Assembly: GCA_016718265.1 (NCBI GenBank) | Contig: JADKDZ010000010.1 | Span: 62,001 to 126,000, forward strand | Direction of reading: 5' to 3' | Length of the DNA stretch: 64,000 bases | Origin: Uliginosibacterium sp. | Lineage (GTDB): Bacteria; Pseudomonadota; Gammaproteobacteria; Burkholderiales; Rhodocyclaceae | Notes under the pieces: generated by a model | The model's database searches: none | What the model saw: the letters and a program-made list of their open reading frames with translations, nothing else | Told to the model about the DNA's origin: nothing | Translations under genes and position numbers: made by a program | Part shown: piece by piece, positions 44,880 to 54,466 of the stretch | Layout: every line of letters starts with the position of its first letter | Position numbering within the stretch: position 1 is the stretch's first letter

Positions 44880-47273
44880 ATGACCTTTCCTGTTGATCAA
44901 GAGCCCGATCTGTTTCCGGATGAGCCGGTGCAGCTTCCCCAAGTAGTTGCTGCCGAGCCGCCCGCGCCGCCGCCACCGCCTGAAGCGCCAAGCCTGGCGC
45001 CCTTGCCGGACGATCACTTGCCGATTGCGGCGTTTGCCGAGCGTGCGTATCTGGCCTACGCGATGAGCGTGGTGCGCGGCCGTGCGCTGCCACAGGTGGA
45101 AGATGGCTTGAAGCCGGTGCAGCGGCGCATCCTCTACACCATGCATCGCATGCGCCTGGCGCCGGGATCGAAGCCGGTGAAGTCGGCCCGGGTGGTGGGT
45201 GATGTGATGGGTAAGCTGCATCCGCACGGCGATTCGTCGATCTACGATGCCTCGGTGCGCCTGGCGCAGGATTTCTCGCTGCGCTATCCGCTGATTGATG
45301 GTCAGGGCAATTTCGGCTCGCGCGATGGCGATGGTGCGGCGGCGATGCGCTACACCGAAATGCGCATGACGCCGCTGGCCGAGCTGCTGCTCAGCGAGAT
45401 CGAGATGGGCACGGTGGATTTTGTGCCGAACTACGACGGTGGCGACGAGGAGCCCAAGCTGCTGCCGGCGCGCCTGCCGATGCTGCTGCTGAATGGTTCG
45501 TCGGGCATCGCGGTGGGGATGGCGACGGAATGCCCGTCGCACAACCTGCGCGAGGTCGCGGCCGCGGCCACCTTGTTGATCAAGAAACCTGAATCGACGC
45601 TGGAAGACATCCGCGCGGTGCTGCCGGCGCCGGACTTCCCCGGCGGCGGCCAGATCATTTCGCCGGACAACGTGATTCGCGATGCCTACGAATCGGGGCG
45701 GGGCTCGATCCGCATGCGCGCACGCTGGCGGGTGGAGCAGCTGGCGCGCGGCGCCTGGCGGGTGATTGTGGACGAGCTGCCGCATGGGGTGTCGTCGTCC
45801 AAGGTGCTGTCCGAGATCGAGGCCGTGACGAACCCGCAGCCCAAGACGGGCAAGAAGGAAATCTCGCAGGAGGAGAAGAATAACAAGGCGCTGGTGCTGG
45901 GCGTGCTGGATGCGGCGCGCGACGAGTCGTCTGACCTGGCGCCGGTGCGCCTGGTTTTTGAGCCGAAGACCCGCACCCAGGAACCGAACGATCTGATGCG
46001 CGTACTGCTCGCGCATACCAGCCTGGAAGCTTCGGTGCCGATGAATTTCACCGTCATAGGTCTCGATGGGCGACCGGCGCAAAAAGGCCTGAAGACGCTG
46101 CTGCGCGAGTGGATCGACTTCCGCTTCATTACCGTTGAGCGTCGCACCCGGCATCGCCTGGGGCAAGTTGAGCGGCGCATCCATATTCTGGAAGGGCGGC
46201 AGATCGCCTGGCTGCACATCGACGAAGTGATCAAGGTGATCCGCGAGGCCGACGAGCCCAAGGCCGAGCTGATCGCGCGCTTTGGCCTCAGCGAGGCCCA
46301 GGCGGAAGACATCCTTGAGATCCGCCTGCGTCAGCTTGCCAAGCTTGAATACATTGCCATCGAGAAAGAGCTGGCCGGCCTGCGCGACGAGCGCGCCGGG
46401 CTGCTGGAGCTGCTCGAATCGCGCGCCGCGATGACCAAGTTGATCCTCAAGGAGATCAACGACGACGCCAAGAAGCACGGCGACGAGCGCCGCACGCTGG
46501 TGGAGACGGATGTGCCGGTGGCCGCCGTCGAGGCGCCGGTGCTGGATGAGCCGGTGACGGTGCTGCTGTCGAAGAATGGCTGGGTGCGCACCCGCCAGGG
46601 CCATGGTATCGATCCGCAGACGCTTACCTGGAAGAGTGGCGATGCGGCCTTCCTGGTGGCCGAGGCGCGCACCACCTGGCCGCTGATTCTGATCGACAGT
46701 ACCGGCCGGGCCTTCTCGGTGCGCATTGGCGAGCTGCCGGGCGGGCGCGGTGATGGCGTGCCGATCACCACGCTGATCGAGCTGGCGCCCGGCGCGCGGA
46801 TTGCCCAGGCATTGGCCGACGACCCGGCAAGCGACTACTTCTTCGCCAACTCCGGCAGCTACGGTTTCATCACCCGGCTCGAAGAGCTGGTGACCCGCCA
46901 GCGCGCCGGCAAGGCCTTCATGACCCTGGAAGACAAAGAGACTGTGCTCGCGCCAGCCAAGATCTTTGGCGACTGGCTGGCGGCGGCTTCGGGCAACGGG
47001 CGCTTGCTCTACTTCCCGCGGGCCGAGATGAAGGTGATGCCGCGTGGCCGCGGCATGATCGTGATGGGCCTGGACGAGAAGGAAGAACTCGCCGCGATCT
47101 GCTGCCCGCCGACCGATGCGGTGCTCGTTGCAGGCATCGGGCGTGGCGGCAAGGAAATCGAGCTGCTGGTGAAGGGCGTGGCGCTGGAAGCCTGCCGCGG
47201 CAAGCGGGCGCGGAAAGGCGATACCCTGGCGCCGAGAATCAAGCCGGCCACGCTGAAGCCAGCCGTATCGTGA
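44880..47273 (+). CDS. parC: DNA topoisomerase IV subunit A
   Basis: The 797-residue product has the type IIA topoisomerase core: YLAYAMSVVRGRALPQVEDG, GKLHPHGDSSIYDA, QGNFGSRDGDGAAAMRYTEM with the catalytic Tyr, and a C-terminal domain of repeated blades. It decatenates chromosomes together with ParE. The length and C-terminal domain fit ParC better than GyrA (the GyrA box QRRGGKG is not present). An acidic, proline-rich N-terminal extension of about 45 residues precedes the conserved start. The ATG at 44880 has no strong Shine-Dalgarno. The last codons overlap the start of the next gene. Confidence 0.93.
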   Translation: MTFPVDQEPDLFPDEPVQLPQVVAAEPPAPPPPPEAPSLAPLPDDHLPIAAFAERAYLAYAMSVVRGRALPQVEDGLKPVQRRILYTMHRMRLAPGSKPVKSARVVGDVMGKLHPHGDSSIYDASVRLAQDFSLRYPLIDGQGNFGSRDGDGAAAMRYTEMRMTPLAELLLSEIEMGTVDFVPNYDGGDEEPKLLPARLPMLLLNGSSGIAVGMATECPSHNLREVAAAATLLIKKPESTLEDIRAVLPAPDFPGGGQIISPDNVIRDAYESGRGSIRMRARWRVEQLARGAWRVIVDELPHGVSSSKVLSEIEAVTNPQPKTGKKEISQEEKNNKALVLGVLDAARDESSDLAPVRLVFEPKTRTQEPNDLMRVLLAHTSLEASVPMNFTVIGLDGRPAQKGLKTLLREWIDFRFITVERRTRHRLGQVERRIHILEGRQIAWLHIDEVIKVIREADEPKAELIARFGLSEAQAEDILEIRLRQLAKLEYIAIEKELAGLRDERAGLLELLESRAAMTKLILKEINDDAKKHGDERRTLVETDVPVAAVEAPVLDEPVTVLLSKNGWVRTRQGHGIDPQTLTWKSGDAAFLVAEARTTWPLILIDSTGRAFSVRIGELPGGRGDGVPITTLIELAPGARIAQALADDPASDYFFANSGSYGFITRLEELVTRQRAGKAFMTLEDKETVLAPAKIFGDWLAAASGNGRLLYFPRAEMKVMPRGRGMIVMGLDEKEELAAICCPPTDAVLVAGIGRGGKEIELLVKGVALEACRGKRARKGDTLAPRIKPATLKPAVS

Positions 47274-47731
47274 CCGAAAGACATGCACCGGCGATGCCTG
47301 CGGTCGTCGAGATCGAGGCCGATCTGGCCGAGGAAATTGCCGAGCGCAGCCTGGCCGGCCGCGCCTTGCTGTTGATAGCGCCGACGGCCACGCCGCTGCA
47401 GATTGTGGCCGACATCACCGGCTACGTCAGCAAGCTGCAGGCCGATGCCTGTCAGCTGGAAGACGATGACGTGTTCGCCCTGGCCGCCTTGCTGGGCGAT
47501 CAATACGTTGCAGCCTTTCGCTGGCAGTGGGCGAAAGTGTGCGCCCCGTCCGGCAGCGAGGCGTTTTACGGGGTTCTGTCGCCCGGCCATGCCATTGCGA
47601 TCACACCATTCTGGTGGGTGAGCCATAGCTTGCAAGGCAGCGAGCCCGTCGGCTTTCTGCGCAATTTTCAGCGTGTCGCGGCAGGCGATATTCCGCCGGC
47701 GCAGCCGGGGCAGGTGCTGGGCTTTCACTAG
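47270..47731 (+). CDS. Hypothetical protein cotranscribed with parC
   Basis: A 153-residue soluble protein whose GTG start overlaps the parC stop (47270-47273). An internal ATG at 47294 is an alternative. It contains helix-rich acidic text (VEIEADLAEEIAERSLAGRA, LLGDQYVAAFRWQWAKV) and no known motif. The overlap implies translational coupling to parC; a terminator follows. Function is unknown. Confidence 0.6.
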   Translation: MTERHAPAMPAVVEIEADLAEEIAERSLAGRALLLIAPTATPLQIVADITGYVSKLQADACQLEDDDVFALAALLGDQYVAAFRWQWAKVCAPSGSEAFYGVLSPGHAIAITPFWWVSHSLQGSEPVGFLRNFQRVAAGDIPPAQPGQVLGFH

Positions 47732-47745
47732 CACTTTGCACAGCG

Positions 47746-47775
47746 GAGCCGCCTGCCGGCAGGCTGCGGTTTTTT
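47746..47775 (+). terminator. Rho-independent terminator after the parC operon
   Basis: GCCTGCC and GGCAGGC pair directly, extended by CCG/CGG with a bulge, followed by six T. Confidence 0.75.
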
Positions 47776-47917
47776 AACACTCGGGGCGGAGGTAATGCCG
47801 CGCGCAGGGTTCTATAATGCTGGGCCATGAGGCTCGCCCGCCGCGAGAGACCAGGGCGGTCAAGGCCTCTCGTGTCGGGAGAGAGCATGTCAATGCATTT
47901 GACGGACCATCGGCCTC

Positions 47918-48790
47918 ATGACCCGCATTCCAGATAAACGCAGCGACAAGACCGCAGCATTCGCGCTGCGGATGAACCGCGTAATCGATCACATCGATCG
48001 CCACTTGGGTGAGGAGCTGCGCCTGGAGGCGCTGGCGAGCGTGGCCGCGTTTTCGCCTTATCACTTTCATCGCTTGTTCCGCGCCTGGACCGGCGAAACC
48101 TTGCAGGACTTTGTGCGTCACCGCCGGCTTGAGAAAGCGGGCGGCCAGCTCGTTCACAACCCTGCCGTGGCGATTCAGCATATTGGCCAGTTGTGCGGCT
48201 TTACCTCGGCCGAAGCCTTTTCGCGCGCGTTTGCGCAGCATTTCGGGATGAGCCCGAGCGCCTGGCGTGCAGGGGGATATAAAGACTGGGATCCCGTGCG
48301 CGGCGCGCCGAATGAACCGGTGCCGCGCCAGCTTGGGGTGCAGGTGCAGCATCAGGCCGCGCTCAGCGTTGCGTATGTGCGCGTGCATGGCGACTACGCG
48401 CAGACGCCTGACGAGGCCTGGGGGCAATTGCTGCCGTGGATGGCAGCGCATGGCCTGGATACGGCGCTGCGTCTGGGGATGGCCCTGGATGACCCGACGA
48501 TCACAGCGCCAGCCCGCTGCCGTTATGATGCCTGCGTGGTGCTGCCCGCCGATTTTTCGGCGCCGGGCGAGCGTGTGGCCCGAAAAACGATTGCAGCCGG
48601 GGTTTACGCCAGCTTGAGCTGGCAGGGGCCGCGCAACGCGGTAGGCGCCGCCTGGCTCAGCATGCTGGGGGATTGGCTGCCGCAGAGCGGATGCACCCTG
48701 GGGGAAGAGCCTTTTGTGGAGCGCTACGCGGCAGGGCAGGACCCGCGCATCGATCCGGTGAGCCTGGATCTGTGCATGCCGATGGCGTGA
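47918..48790 (+). CDS. AraC-family regulator with GyrI-like effector domain
   Basis: A 290-residue protein with N-terminal AraC-type double helix-turn-helix (LRLEALASVAAFSPYHFHRL and IGQLCGFTSAEAFSRAFAQH) and a C-terminal GyrI-like domain starting near residue 135 (LSVAYVRVHGDYAQTPDEAW). This SoxS/Rob-like layout is typical of activators that sense drugs or other small hydrophobic compounds. The paralogue at 33626 has the same order. It is a single gene with a bidirectional terminator downstream. Confidence 0.88.
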   Translation: MTRIPDKRSDKTAAFALRMNRVIDHIDRHLGEELRLEALASVAAFSPYHFHRLFRAWTGETLQDFVRHRRLEKAGGQLVHNPAVAIQHIGQLCGFTSAEAFSRAFAQHFGMSPSAWRAGGYKDWDPVRGAPNEPVPRQLGVQVQHQAALSVAYVRVHGDYAQTPDEAWGQLLPWMAAHGLDTALRLGMALDDPTITAPARCRYDACVVLPADFSAPGERVARKTIAAGVYASLSWQGPRNAVGAAWLSMLGDWLPQSGCTLGEEPFVERYAAGQDPRIDPVSLDLCMPMA

Positions 48791-48814
48791 GCAGGGCGCG
48801 AGACGATCACATGA

Positions 48815-48842
48815 AAATGGCCGCGCGAGTGCGCGGCCATTC
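48815..48842. terminator. Bidirectional terminator between the AraC and GH16 genes
   Basis: ATGGCCGCGC and GCGCGGCCAT form a perfect 10-bp stem around GAGT, flanked by AAAA on the left and TCTT on the right, serving convergent genes on both sides. Confidence 0.75.
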
Positions 48843-48865
48843 TTGTATGACGTTCGGCCAGGCCG

Positions 48866-50860
48866 TCAGTTCTTCTGCAGGCGGAAGTCGTCAAACACCA
48901 GATCATAGCTGGAGCCGGCTGCCCCGACGGCGCCCAGGATCTGCACTTGCGCCGAGTAGTTGGTGACCGGTGCGGTGAAGCTCCAGGTGAGGGTCTGGTC
49001 ACTGCTGGTCAGTGCTGCATCCACGTCCAGATAGCGGGCGTAGCTTCCGCCATCTTCTCCCACCACCACGCGAACGGTGCGTGCGTCGGTAGCGCGGCCT
49101 TTGAAGCTCAAGGTGTAGCGCTGGCCCGAGATCAGCGGCAGCTTCTTCTGCATCAGCTGGATATGCCAGTTGTTGGCCGGGTCGACGTGTGCGACGGCAA
49201 GCTTCAGCGCGCCACCGGTAACGGATGCCGCAGCGCCGTTGGCGCCGCTCTCCCAGAAGCTCCAGTAGTCCGTGTTGTTCACACCGGCAATGCCATCTAC
49301 GGACGGATTTTCATCGCTGAAACCGCCGTTGTAGATCAGGTTGCCGTCGGGCAGGGCGGCGCGGATGGGGACATCGCCGATCTCCTTGACCTCGACATCA
49401 TCCACCCAGACGGTATTGGCGCCCTCGTTGCCGAGATTGAGTTCGAAGCGTGCGGCCGCATCGGTGGTGCCAAACATGTCGAAGCTAAGGCTTTGCTGCG
49501 CATTCGGCGTCGTACCCAGGGTAATGACTTGCTCGCCTGAATAAGCCGCGTAGCCGCGATCCGGCCCGCCGCCGATCTTGAGCATGAGTTTGCGTGGGCT
49601 GGATGCCCAGGCCTTGAACTTCACCTGATAACGCTTGAGGTTGACGAGGTTGATGCCATCCTGCCGAACCTGGACAGCATAGTTAACGCTCCCAGGCTGT
49701 GTGATCTCGGTTTTGAGTGCGCCAGCATCGTTGCTGACGGTGGCGGCACCATCGCTGGTATAGAGCAACCAGAAGTGGGAGGACGATGCACCGGTAATGC
49801 TCGCGGTGCTGGCATCGATACGGCTGTCACTGGCCGCCCAATCGAAGCCGCCGTTGTAGATCAGGTTGCCATCGGCGAGTGCCGCGCGAGCGGGCTTCGG
49901 CGTCCAGGGGTAGGTCATGCTGGGACGGGTGCCGGGGCTGCGTGCTTCGTCGGGCAGCGAATACACGCGCACGTAATCGACCAGCATCTGGGCCGTGTCG
50001 GGCGTCGTGGCATCCGGGTTACCGTCAAAGTTGCCACCCACTGCGAGGTTGAGCAAGAGGTGGAAGGGTTTGTCGAACGGTGCGGGCCAGGCATTCAGAT
50101 CGGCGTCTGAGGTGGGCGGCATGGCTTTGGAGCTCCACCATTCAGTTTTGGTCGAGACCAGCTGGCCATCCACATACCAGCGGATTTCGTTGGAACGCCA
50201 TTCCAGGGTGTAGACGTGCCACTGGTCGATGCTGCCCGCGTTGGGGAAGTCGACTTCCTTGCCGGAATACAGGTTGTTCGGCCACATGCCGCCGTAATGG
50301 ATGGTGTGCCCGGTACGCGTCGGCTTGCTGCCCCAGCCTTCCATGATGTCGAGCTCGCCATTGGCCGCCCAGGTGCCATAGGAGGTGCCGGCCTGGTCTT
50401 CCGGCAGCATCCAGATTGCGGGCCATAGCCCCTTGCCGCGCGGCAGTTTGGCGCGGATCTCGAATTTGCCGTAGGTGCGGCTGAACTTTCCGGCCGTGCG
50501 GATGCGTGCCGAGGTCCAGGTGAAGTTTGTTGCCGTGCCGTTGGCGTCACCCGTGAAGGCTTCCTTGCGCGCCGTGATGACCAGATTGCCATCCTCTACC
50601 TTCAGGTTCTCTGCGCGGTCGGTGTAGTACTCCAGCTCGTTGTTGCCCCAGCCCGAGACATAGCCCGCGCCGGAGCCAATGCCGTTACCGATCTGCGCCG
50701 ACCACTTGCCTGCATCCACTGCCTTGCCGTTGAACTCGTCTTGCCACACCGGGGTCTGCGCGGTGTCTGTCGTCGTGGCGACGGAACCCCCGCCACCTCC
50801 GCATGCCGCCAGAATTGTTGCCGCCAGCAAGGCCGCAACAAGGCTTCTTGTCGTCTCCAT
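48866..50860 (-). CDS. GH16 beta-glucanase lipoprotein with two C-terminal carbohydrate-binding modules
   Basis: The 664-residue protein starts METTRSLVAALLAATILAAC with lipobox Cys20; AAGGAGA lies upstream of the ATG. Residues 38-300 form a GH16 jelly-roll with the catalytic motif ELDIME (Glu169, Asp171, Glu174) and flanking tryptophans (LWPAIWMLPE, PTRTGHTIHYGG). Two modules of the CBM4/9 type follow (about 325-480 and 490-664), each beginning LPDGNLIYNGGF or ADGNLIYNGGFD. It cleaves beta-1,3 or mixed-linked glucans such as laminarin at the cell surface; the exact linkage is inferred from the family. An upstream open frame is non-coding. Confidence 0.92.
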   Translation of the reverse strand: METTRSLVAALLAATILAACGGGGGSVATTTDTAQTPVWQDEFNGKAVDAGKWSAQIGNGIGSGAGYVSGWGNNELEYYTDRAENLKVEDGNLVITARKEAFTGDANGTATNFTWTSARIRTAGKFSRTYGKFEIRAKLPRGKGLWPAIWMLPEDQAGTSYGTWAANGELDIMEGWGSKPTRTGHTIHYGGMWPNNLYSGKEVDFPNAGSIDQWHVYTLEWRSNEIRWYVDGQLVSTKTEWWSSKAMPPTSDADLNAWPAPFDKPFHLLLNLAVGGNFDGNPDATTPDTAQMLVDYVRVYSLPDEARSPGTRPSMTYPWTPKPARAALADGNLIYNGGFDWAASDSRIDASTASITGASSSHFWLLYTSDGAATVSNDAGALKTEITQPGSVNYAVQVRQDGINLVNLKRYQVKFKAWASSPRKLMLKIGGGPDRGYAAYSGEQVITLGTTPNAQQSLSFDMFGTTDAAARFELNLGNEGANTVWVDDVEVKEIGDVPIRAALPDGNLIYNGGFSDENPSVDGIAGVNNTDYWSFWESGANGAAASVTGGALKLAVAHVDPANNWHIQLMQKKLPLISGQRYTLSFKGRATDARTVRVVVGEDGGSYARYLDVDAALTSSDQTLTWSFTAPVTNYSAQVQILGAVGAAGSSYDLVFDDFRLQKN

Positions 50861-51140
50861 GAATCGTGTCTCCTTGGTGTTATGGTCGCGATCCAGCAAT
50901 CGAACGGTGAACCGCTGGCGAATCCTAGTCTTCGCGTGGGCATCAACCCATGACTCAGATTGCGCAATTCGGTGAGCTGCCCGGACGGCCATGCGTGAAG
51001 CCCCCGCGACCGAGGGCAGTGCCTCGGCGCCTGCTGGGCGCGCGACGCATTGCAGAAGGAGTGCCTGGGAATTACAATGGCATTGATCAGCAGCTTTGCT
51101 GGGGCTTAGCCCCGCGTTTACCTGACTTGAAAGGACAGCC

Positions 51141-51659
51141 ATGTATGACCAGAACCCCTATGCTCCGCCGGCCGCAGAGATCCTGGACCGTATCGCGCAG
51201 CCCGACGTCGAAGAAACCGAATTGGCTGGGCGAGGCACGCGATTGCTCGCCGCCGTGATCGACGGCGTGTTGATGGCAGCCCTGTTCTTCCCTTGGGCGT
51301 TCTTCACCCCGTATTGGGAAGAGGCGATGAAGGGGGAGGTGTCCATGGCTTACCAGGCGCAGGGCGTGATCGTCGGGCTCCTTGTTTATCTGGTGCTCAA
51401 TGGCTATCACCTCGCCCGACACGGGCAAACGCTCGGCAAGCGGGTAATGGGCATACGGATCGTCTCCGCCCACGACGGGCAGATCCTGCCGCTCTGGAAA
51501 GTGCTGCTCCTGCGCCAGCTCTCCGTCGCACTGATCGCCCAGATCCCCTGGATCGGCCCCTTACTGGGCCTCGTGAATCCGCTACTCATCTTCCGGGAAG
51601 ACCGACGCTGCCTCCATGACCTTATCGCCGGTAGCAAAGTGATTCGCGTATCCGATTGA
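51141..51659 (+). CDS. RDD family membrane protein
   Basis: A 172-residue protein starting MYDQNPYAPPAAEILDRIAQ. The RDD pattern is visible as RLLAAVIDGVLM, where Arg and Asp lie in the first membrane helix, followed by QTLGKRVMGIRIVS and a last helix ending DLIAGSKVIRV. RDD proteins are small membrane proteins, some acting as sodium/proton antiporters. GAAAGGACAGCC precedes the ATG. It is a single gene. Confidence 0.88.
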   Translation: MYDQNPYAPPAAEILDRIAQPDVEETELAGRGTRLLAAVIDGVLMAALFFPWAFFTPYWEEAMKGEVSMAYQAQGVIVGLLVYLVLNGYHLARHGQTLGKRVMGIRIVSAHDGQILPLWKVLLLRQLSVALIAQIPWIGPLLGLVNPLLIFREDRRCLHDLIAGSKVIRVSD

Positions 51660-52000
51660 TCGGCTATGCACGGTGGGAAAGCGGGTTAGGGTCAAATACG
51701 CCAGCATTCTCACCTCTTGAGGCGAGTATCCACCACCACGCGTTTTCGGCCTTTCCAGCGAGCGAAAAACGTACTCCCACCTCTCGAAATAGGGCTACCC
51801 GGAAAGCCGCTTCGCGCTTGGGTCTGCAAGCTATCCTTCGCCAGAGGCATGTATGCCGCCTGTACTGGCAAGCCTTGCTTGCAGAAGTCCATCCCATGCG
51901 CCTCTTCGGCGGTTGCGTTGGCGTTGCCGGTTTTGAAAGGGATTTAGCTGGTTGGGGAGACGGGCGGGTGCCGCGATGGCAGCTGGAAGTGCTTGTGCAA
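51660..52000. other. Intergenic DNA next to tRNA-Leu
   Basis: No gene is supported. Overlapping open frames of 60-80 codons on both strands have no ribosome binding site and no family feature. Lying at a tRNA 3' end, it would be a natural integration point, but no duplicated tRNA tail was seen. Confidence 0.35.
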
Positions 52001-52085
52001 TGGTGCCCAGGAAGGGACTCGAACCCCCACGTATTGCTACGCCAGAACCTAAATCTGGTGCGTCTACCAATTTCGCCACCTGGGC
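52001..52085 (-). tRNA. tRNA-Leu (anticodon UAG)
   Basis: The minus strand folds as a class II tRNA: acceptor GCCCAGG/CCTGGGC, anticodon stem CCAGA/TCTGG with loop TTTAGGT, a short variable arm, T loop GGTTCGAGTCC, and an encoded CCA at 52003-52001. Confidence 0.95.
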
Positions 52086-52186
52086 TTGCCGACGGGTCGG
52101 AAGCAGGGCGCGATTATAGCAGCACGATCCGGGAGTGCCCGCCCCCGGAATCGAAAGTTCTGCGGGCCTGGCGGGGCGGCACGAGC

Positions 52187-53509
52187 TTAATGGCCGGGGA
52201 GCTTGATGATGGCGCGCAGTCCGCCGCCCTCGCGCGGCTGCAGCAACAGGGCGCCATCATGCATGCGGGCAATCCGGTCGACGATGGCGAGGCCCAACCC
52301 CGATCCCTGGACGTTGCTTCGTGCGTCTTCCAGGCGGGTGAAGGGGCGGATGAGTCGCTCGGCCTGCTCGGGCGCGATGCCTGGCCCGCGATCGGCCACT
52401 TCGATATGCAGGTCGTCGCCGTCTCGCCGGGTGCTGATGTCGACCGGGGCGGGTCCGCCATACTTGAGGGCGTTATCCACCAGGTTGGCGACTGCGCGTT
52501 GCAGGGCGTTGACGCGCAAGCGCGGCGCAAGGCAGGGGGAGAGGCCTTCGAGCCGGAGCGGGGCGTCGCGCAGCAGCAGGGGCTGGATGGCTCGCCGCAC
52601 GATGTCGGCGAGATCCGCTTCCTGGACGGCTTCGGCGCTGGCGTCGCGGGCAAAGTCCAGGAACTGCCGGATGATCCGGTCCATGTCTTCGATGTCGGCG
52701 CTCATGGCGGCCAGTTCTTCTTCGGGAGCGCCTGAGAGTTCGATGCCGAGGCGAAGCCGCGCCAGCGGTGTCCGCAGGTCGTGCGAGACGCCGGCGAGAA
52801 TCAGCGCGCGGTCCGACTCTAGCTGCGCCAGATCGTGCGACATCTGGTTGAAGGCCTTGGCAACTTCGGAAATTTCACGCGGGCCGTGCTCTGGCAGTGG
52901 GGCGTGTGGCTCGCCACGGCCGATGGCGCGCGCGGTGTTCTCAAGTGCCTTGAGCGGCCGGGTGACGCCTCGAACGAGCAGATAGGCTCCCAGCAATGAC
53001 ATCAGCACCGCCAGACTGCCCCAGCCGAGCCATTCGGCGACACCCAGGCGGGTGACGCGGTTTGGCGGCAGCATTAGCCAGTACTCGTCTTCGGGGTCGT
53101 CTTCATCGACGCGAAAACTGACGAAGAAGCCTTGCTGGCCATGCAGGCTTTGGGTAAAGCGGGTATAGCTGCCCAGCTGTGCCTGCACGCGGACGACCAA
53201 CATGCGCATGAAAGCGCTGTCGTTGAGTGGCTCGATGGCGTCGTTGCGCTCGGCCGGGATGACGCGGATGCCTTCGAGGTTGGCGAGTTCGCGCATCAGG
53301 CCGAGGCGGCGGGAGTCTTCCGAGGCGAGCAGGGCCGCCCGTGTGAGGTTGACAACGCTGACAACGAGTTGGGCGGCCTGCGTTCCGCGCGAGCGCGTGG
53401 CGAAATGATTCAGCAGCTGAAACCAGGAGAATAGTGACAGCACGATCAGCAAGCCGATCAGCAGGAAGAAGCGCCACAGCAGGGTGCGGGGCCAAAGATA
53501 GCGACGCAT
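52187..53509 (-). CDS. EnvZ-like sensor histidine kinase
   Basis: A 440-residue inner-membrane kinase. Membrane helices lie at about 11-33 and 160-182 around a periplasmic domain. HAMP follows (VRGVTRPLKALENTARAIG), then HisKA with phosphoacceptor His in GVSHDLRTPLARLRLG, and an ATPase domain with NLVDNALKY, DRGPGI and GSGLGLAIV. This arrangement and the partner regulator match the EnvZ/OmpR system. It starts 2 bases after the regulator stop, so they form an operon. The signal is likely osmolarity or envelope state by analogy. Confidence 0.9.
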   Translation of the reverse strand: MRRYLWPRTLLWRFFLLIGLLIVLSLFSWFQLLNHFATRSRGTQAAQLVVSVVNLTRAALLASEDSRRLGLMRELANLEGIRVIPAERNDAIEPLNDSAFMRMLVVRVQAQLGSYTRFTQSLHGQQGFFVSFRVDEDDPEDEYWLMLPPNRVTRLGVAEWLGWGSLAVLMSLLGAYLLVRGVTRPLKALENTARAIGRGEPHAPLPEHGPREISEVAKAFNQMSHDLAQLESDRALILAGVSHDLRTPLARLRLGIELSGAPEEELAAMSADIEDMDRIIRQFLDFARDASAEAVQEADLADIVRRAIQPLLLRDAPLRLEGLSPCLAPRLRVNALQRAVANLVDNALKYGGPAPVDISTRRDGDDLHIEVADRGPGIAPEQAERLIRPFTRLEDARSNVQGSGLGLAIVDRIARMHDGALLLQPREGGGLRAIIKLPGH

Positions 53510-53511
53510 GC

Positions 53512-54252
53512 TCAGGCGGGACGCGGCTCTGCAGGGGAAGGGTCGTCAGGGACGAAGACATACCCAAAGCCCCATACGGTCTGGATGTAGCGCGGCTTGG
53601 TGGGTTCGTCCTCAACCAGCTTGCGCAGCCGCGAGATCTGCACGTCGATGGATCGGTCAAAGACATCGTATTCACGCCCGCGTGCGAGCTCCATCAGCTT
53701 GTCGCGGGAGAGGGGCTGGCGAGGGTGCTGGAGCAGCACCTTGAGGAGGGCGAATTCGCCTGTGGTGAGCGACACGACTTCGCCGGCACTTTCGAGCCGG
53801 CGGGTGGCCAGGTCCACGCGGTTCTTGCCGAAGCTGATTGCGGCGTTGGCTTCCGCTGGCGCGCCGGGCAATTCTTTGGGTTGACGACGGAGTACGGCGT
53901 GAATGCGTGCAACAAGCTCGCGCGGGTTGAAAGGCTTGGGCAGATAGTCGTCGGCTCCCAACTCCAGCCCGATGATGCGGTCGACGTCATCGCCCCGTGC
54001 AGTCAGCATCACGATCGGCAGCTTGTTGTCACTGGCGCGGAGCCGTTTGCAGATGCTCAGGCCGTCCTCGCCCGGCAGCATGAGATCCAGTACCATCAGG
54101 TCAAAATGCTCGCGGGTCAGCGCGCGGTCCATCTGCGCCGCATCCGGCACCGCTTTGACGCTGAAGCCTTGCTCGGCGAGGTAGCGATCGAGCAAGCTGC
54201 GCAAACGTGCGTCGTCGTCGACGACCAGTACTTTGTGACGTTCTTTTTCCAT
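53512..54252 (-). CDS. ompR: OmpR-family response regulator
   Basis: The 246-residue product starts MEKERHKVLVVDDDARLRSL. The receiver has the acidic triplet VDDD, phosphoacceptor Asp in LMVLDLMLPGEDG, and KPFNPRELVARI. The C-terminal winged-helix domain shows SRDKLMELARGREYDVFDRS and VQISRLRKLVEDEPTKPRYI, with the WGFGYVF hairpin, closely matching OmpR. It controls porin-type genes in related organisms. The ATG at 54252 is chosen; an upstream in-frame start would add unconserved sequence. It precedes the EnvZ-like kinase. Confidence 0.9.
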   Translation of the reverse strand: MEKERHKVLVVDDDARLRSLLDRYLAEQGFSVKAVPDAAQMDRALTREHFDLMVLDLMLPGEDGLSICKRLRASDNKLPIVMLTARGDDVDRIIGLELGADDYLPKPFNPRELVARIHAVLRRQPKELPGAPAEANAAISFGKNRVDLATRRLESAGEVVSLTTGEFALLKVLLQHPRQPLSRDKLMELARGREYDVFDRSIDVQISRLRKLVEDEPTKPRYIQTVWGFGYVFVPDDPSPAEPRPA

Positions 54253-54466
54253 ACATGCATCGTAAGCTTTCTGAACGCGGGTGTCAGCCGTTGCCGGGCG
54301 GGGTGGCAAGGTGCTTGGTGAGGAATTGTTGCCGGCATGGCATCTGGAAACATGTGCTTACAAATGCAGTGTGTCGGACAGGTTCGTCGCTGCATACTGT
54401 GCAATAGTGAAATCCGCTTGTGTCGCCCGAACGGCGCGGCTTGGCGGTGGCGAGACAGGTGGCTAT

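Noticed and set aside
44859..47288. Minus-strand open frame of over 800 codons opposite parC
   Set aside because: Its composition (His, Arg, Gln rich) is that of an antisense shadow in GC-rich DNA; the plus-strand ParC motifs are unambiguous.
51664..51947. Short frames on both strands upstream of tRNA-Leu
   Set aside because: No start signal, mutually overlapping, and no family features; left as intergenic.
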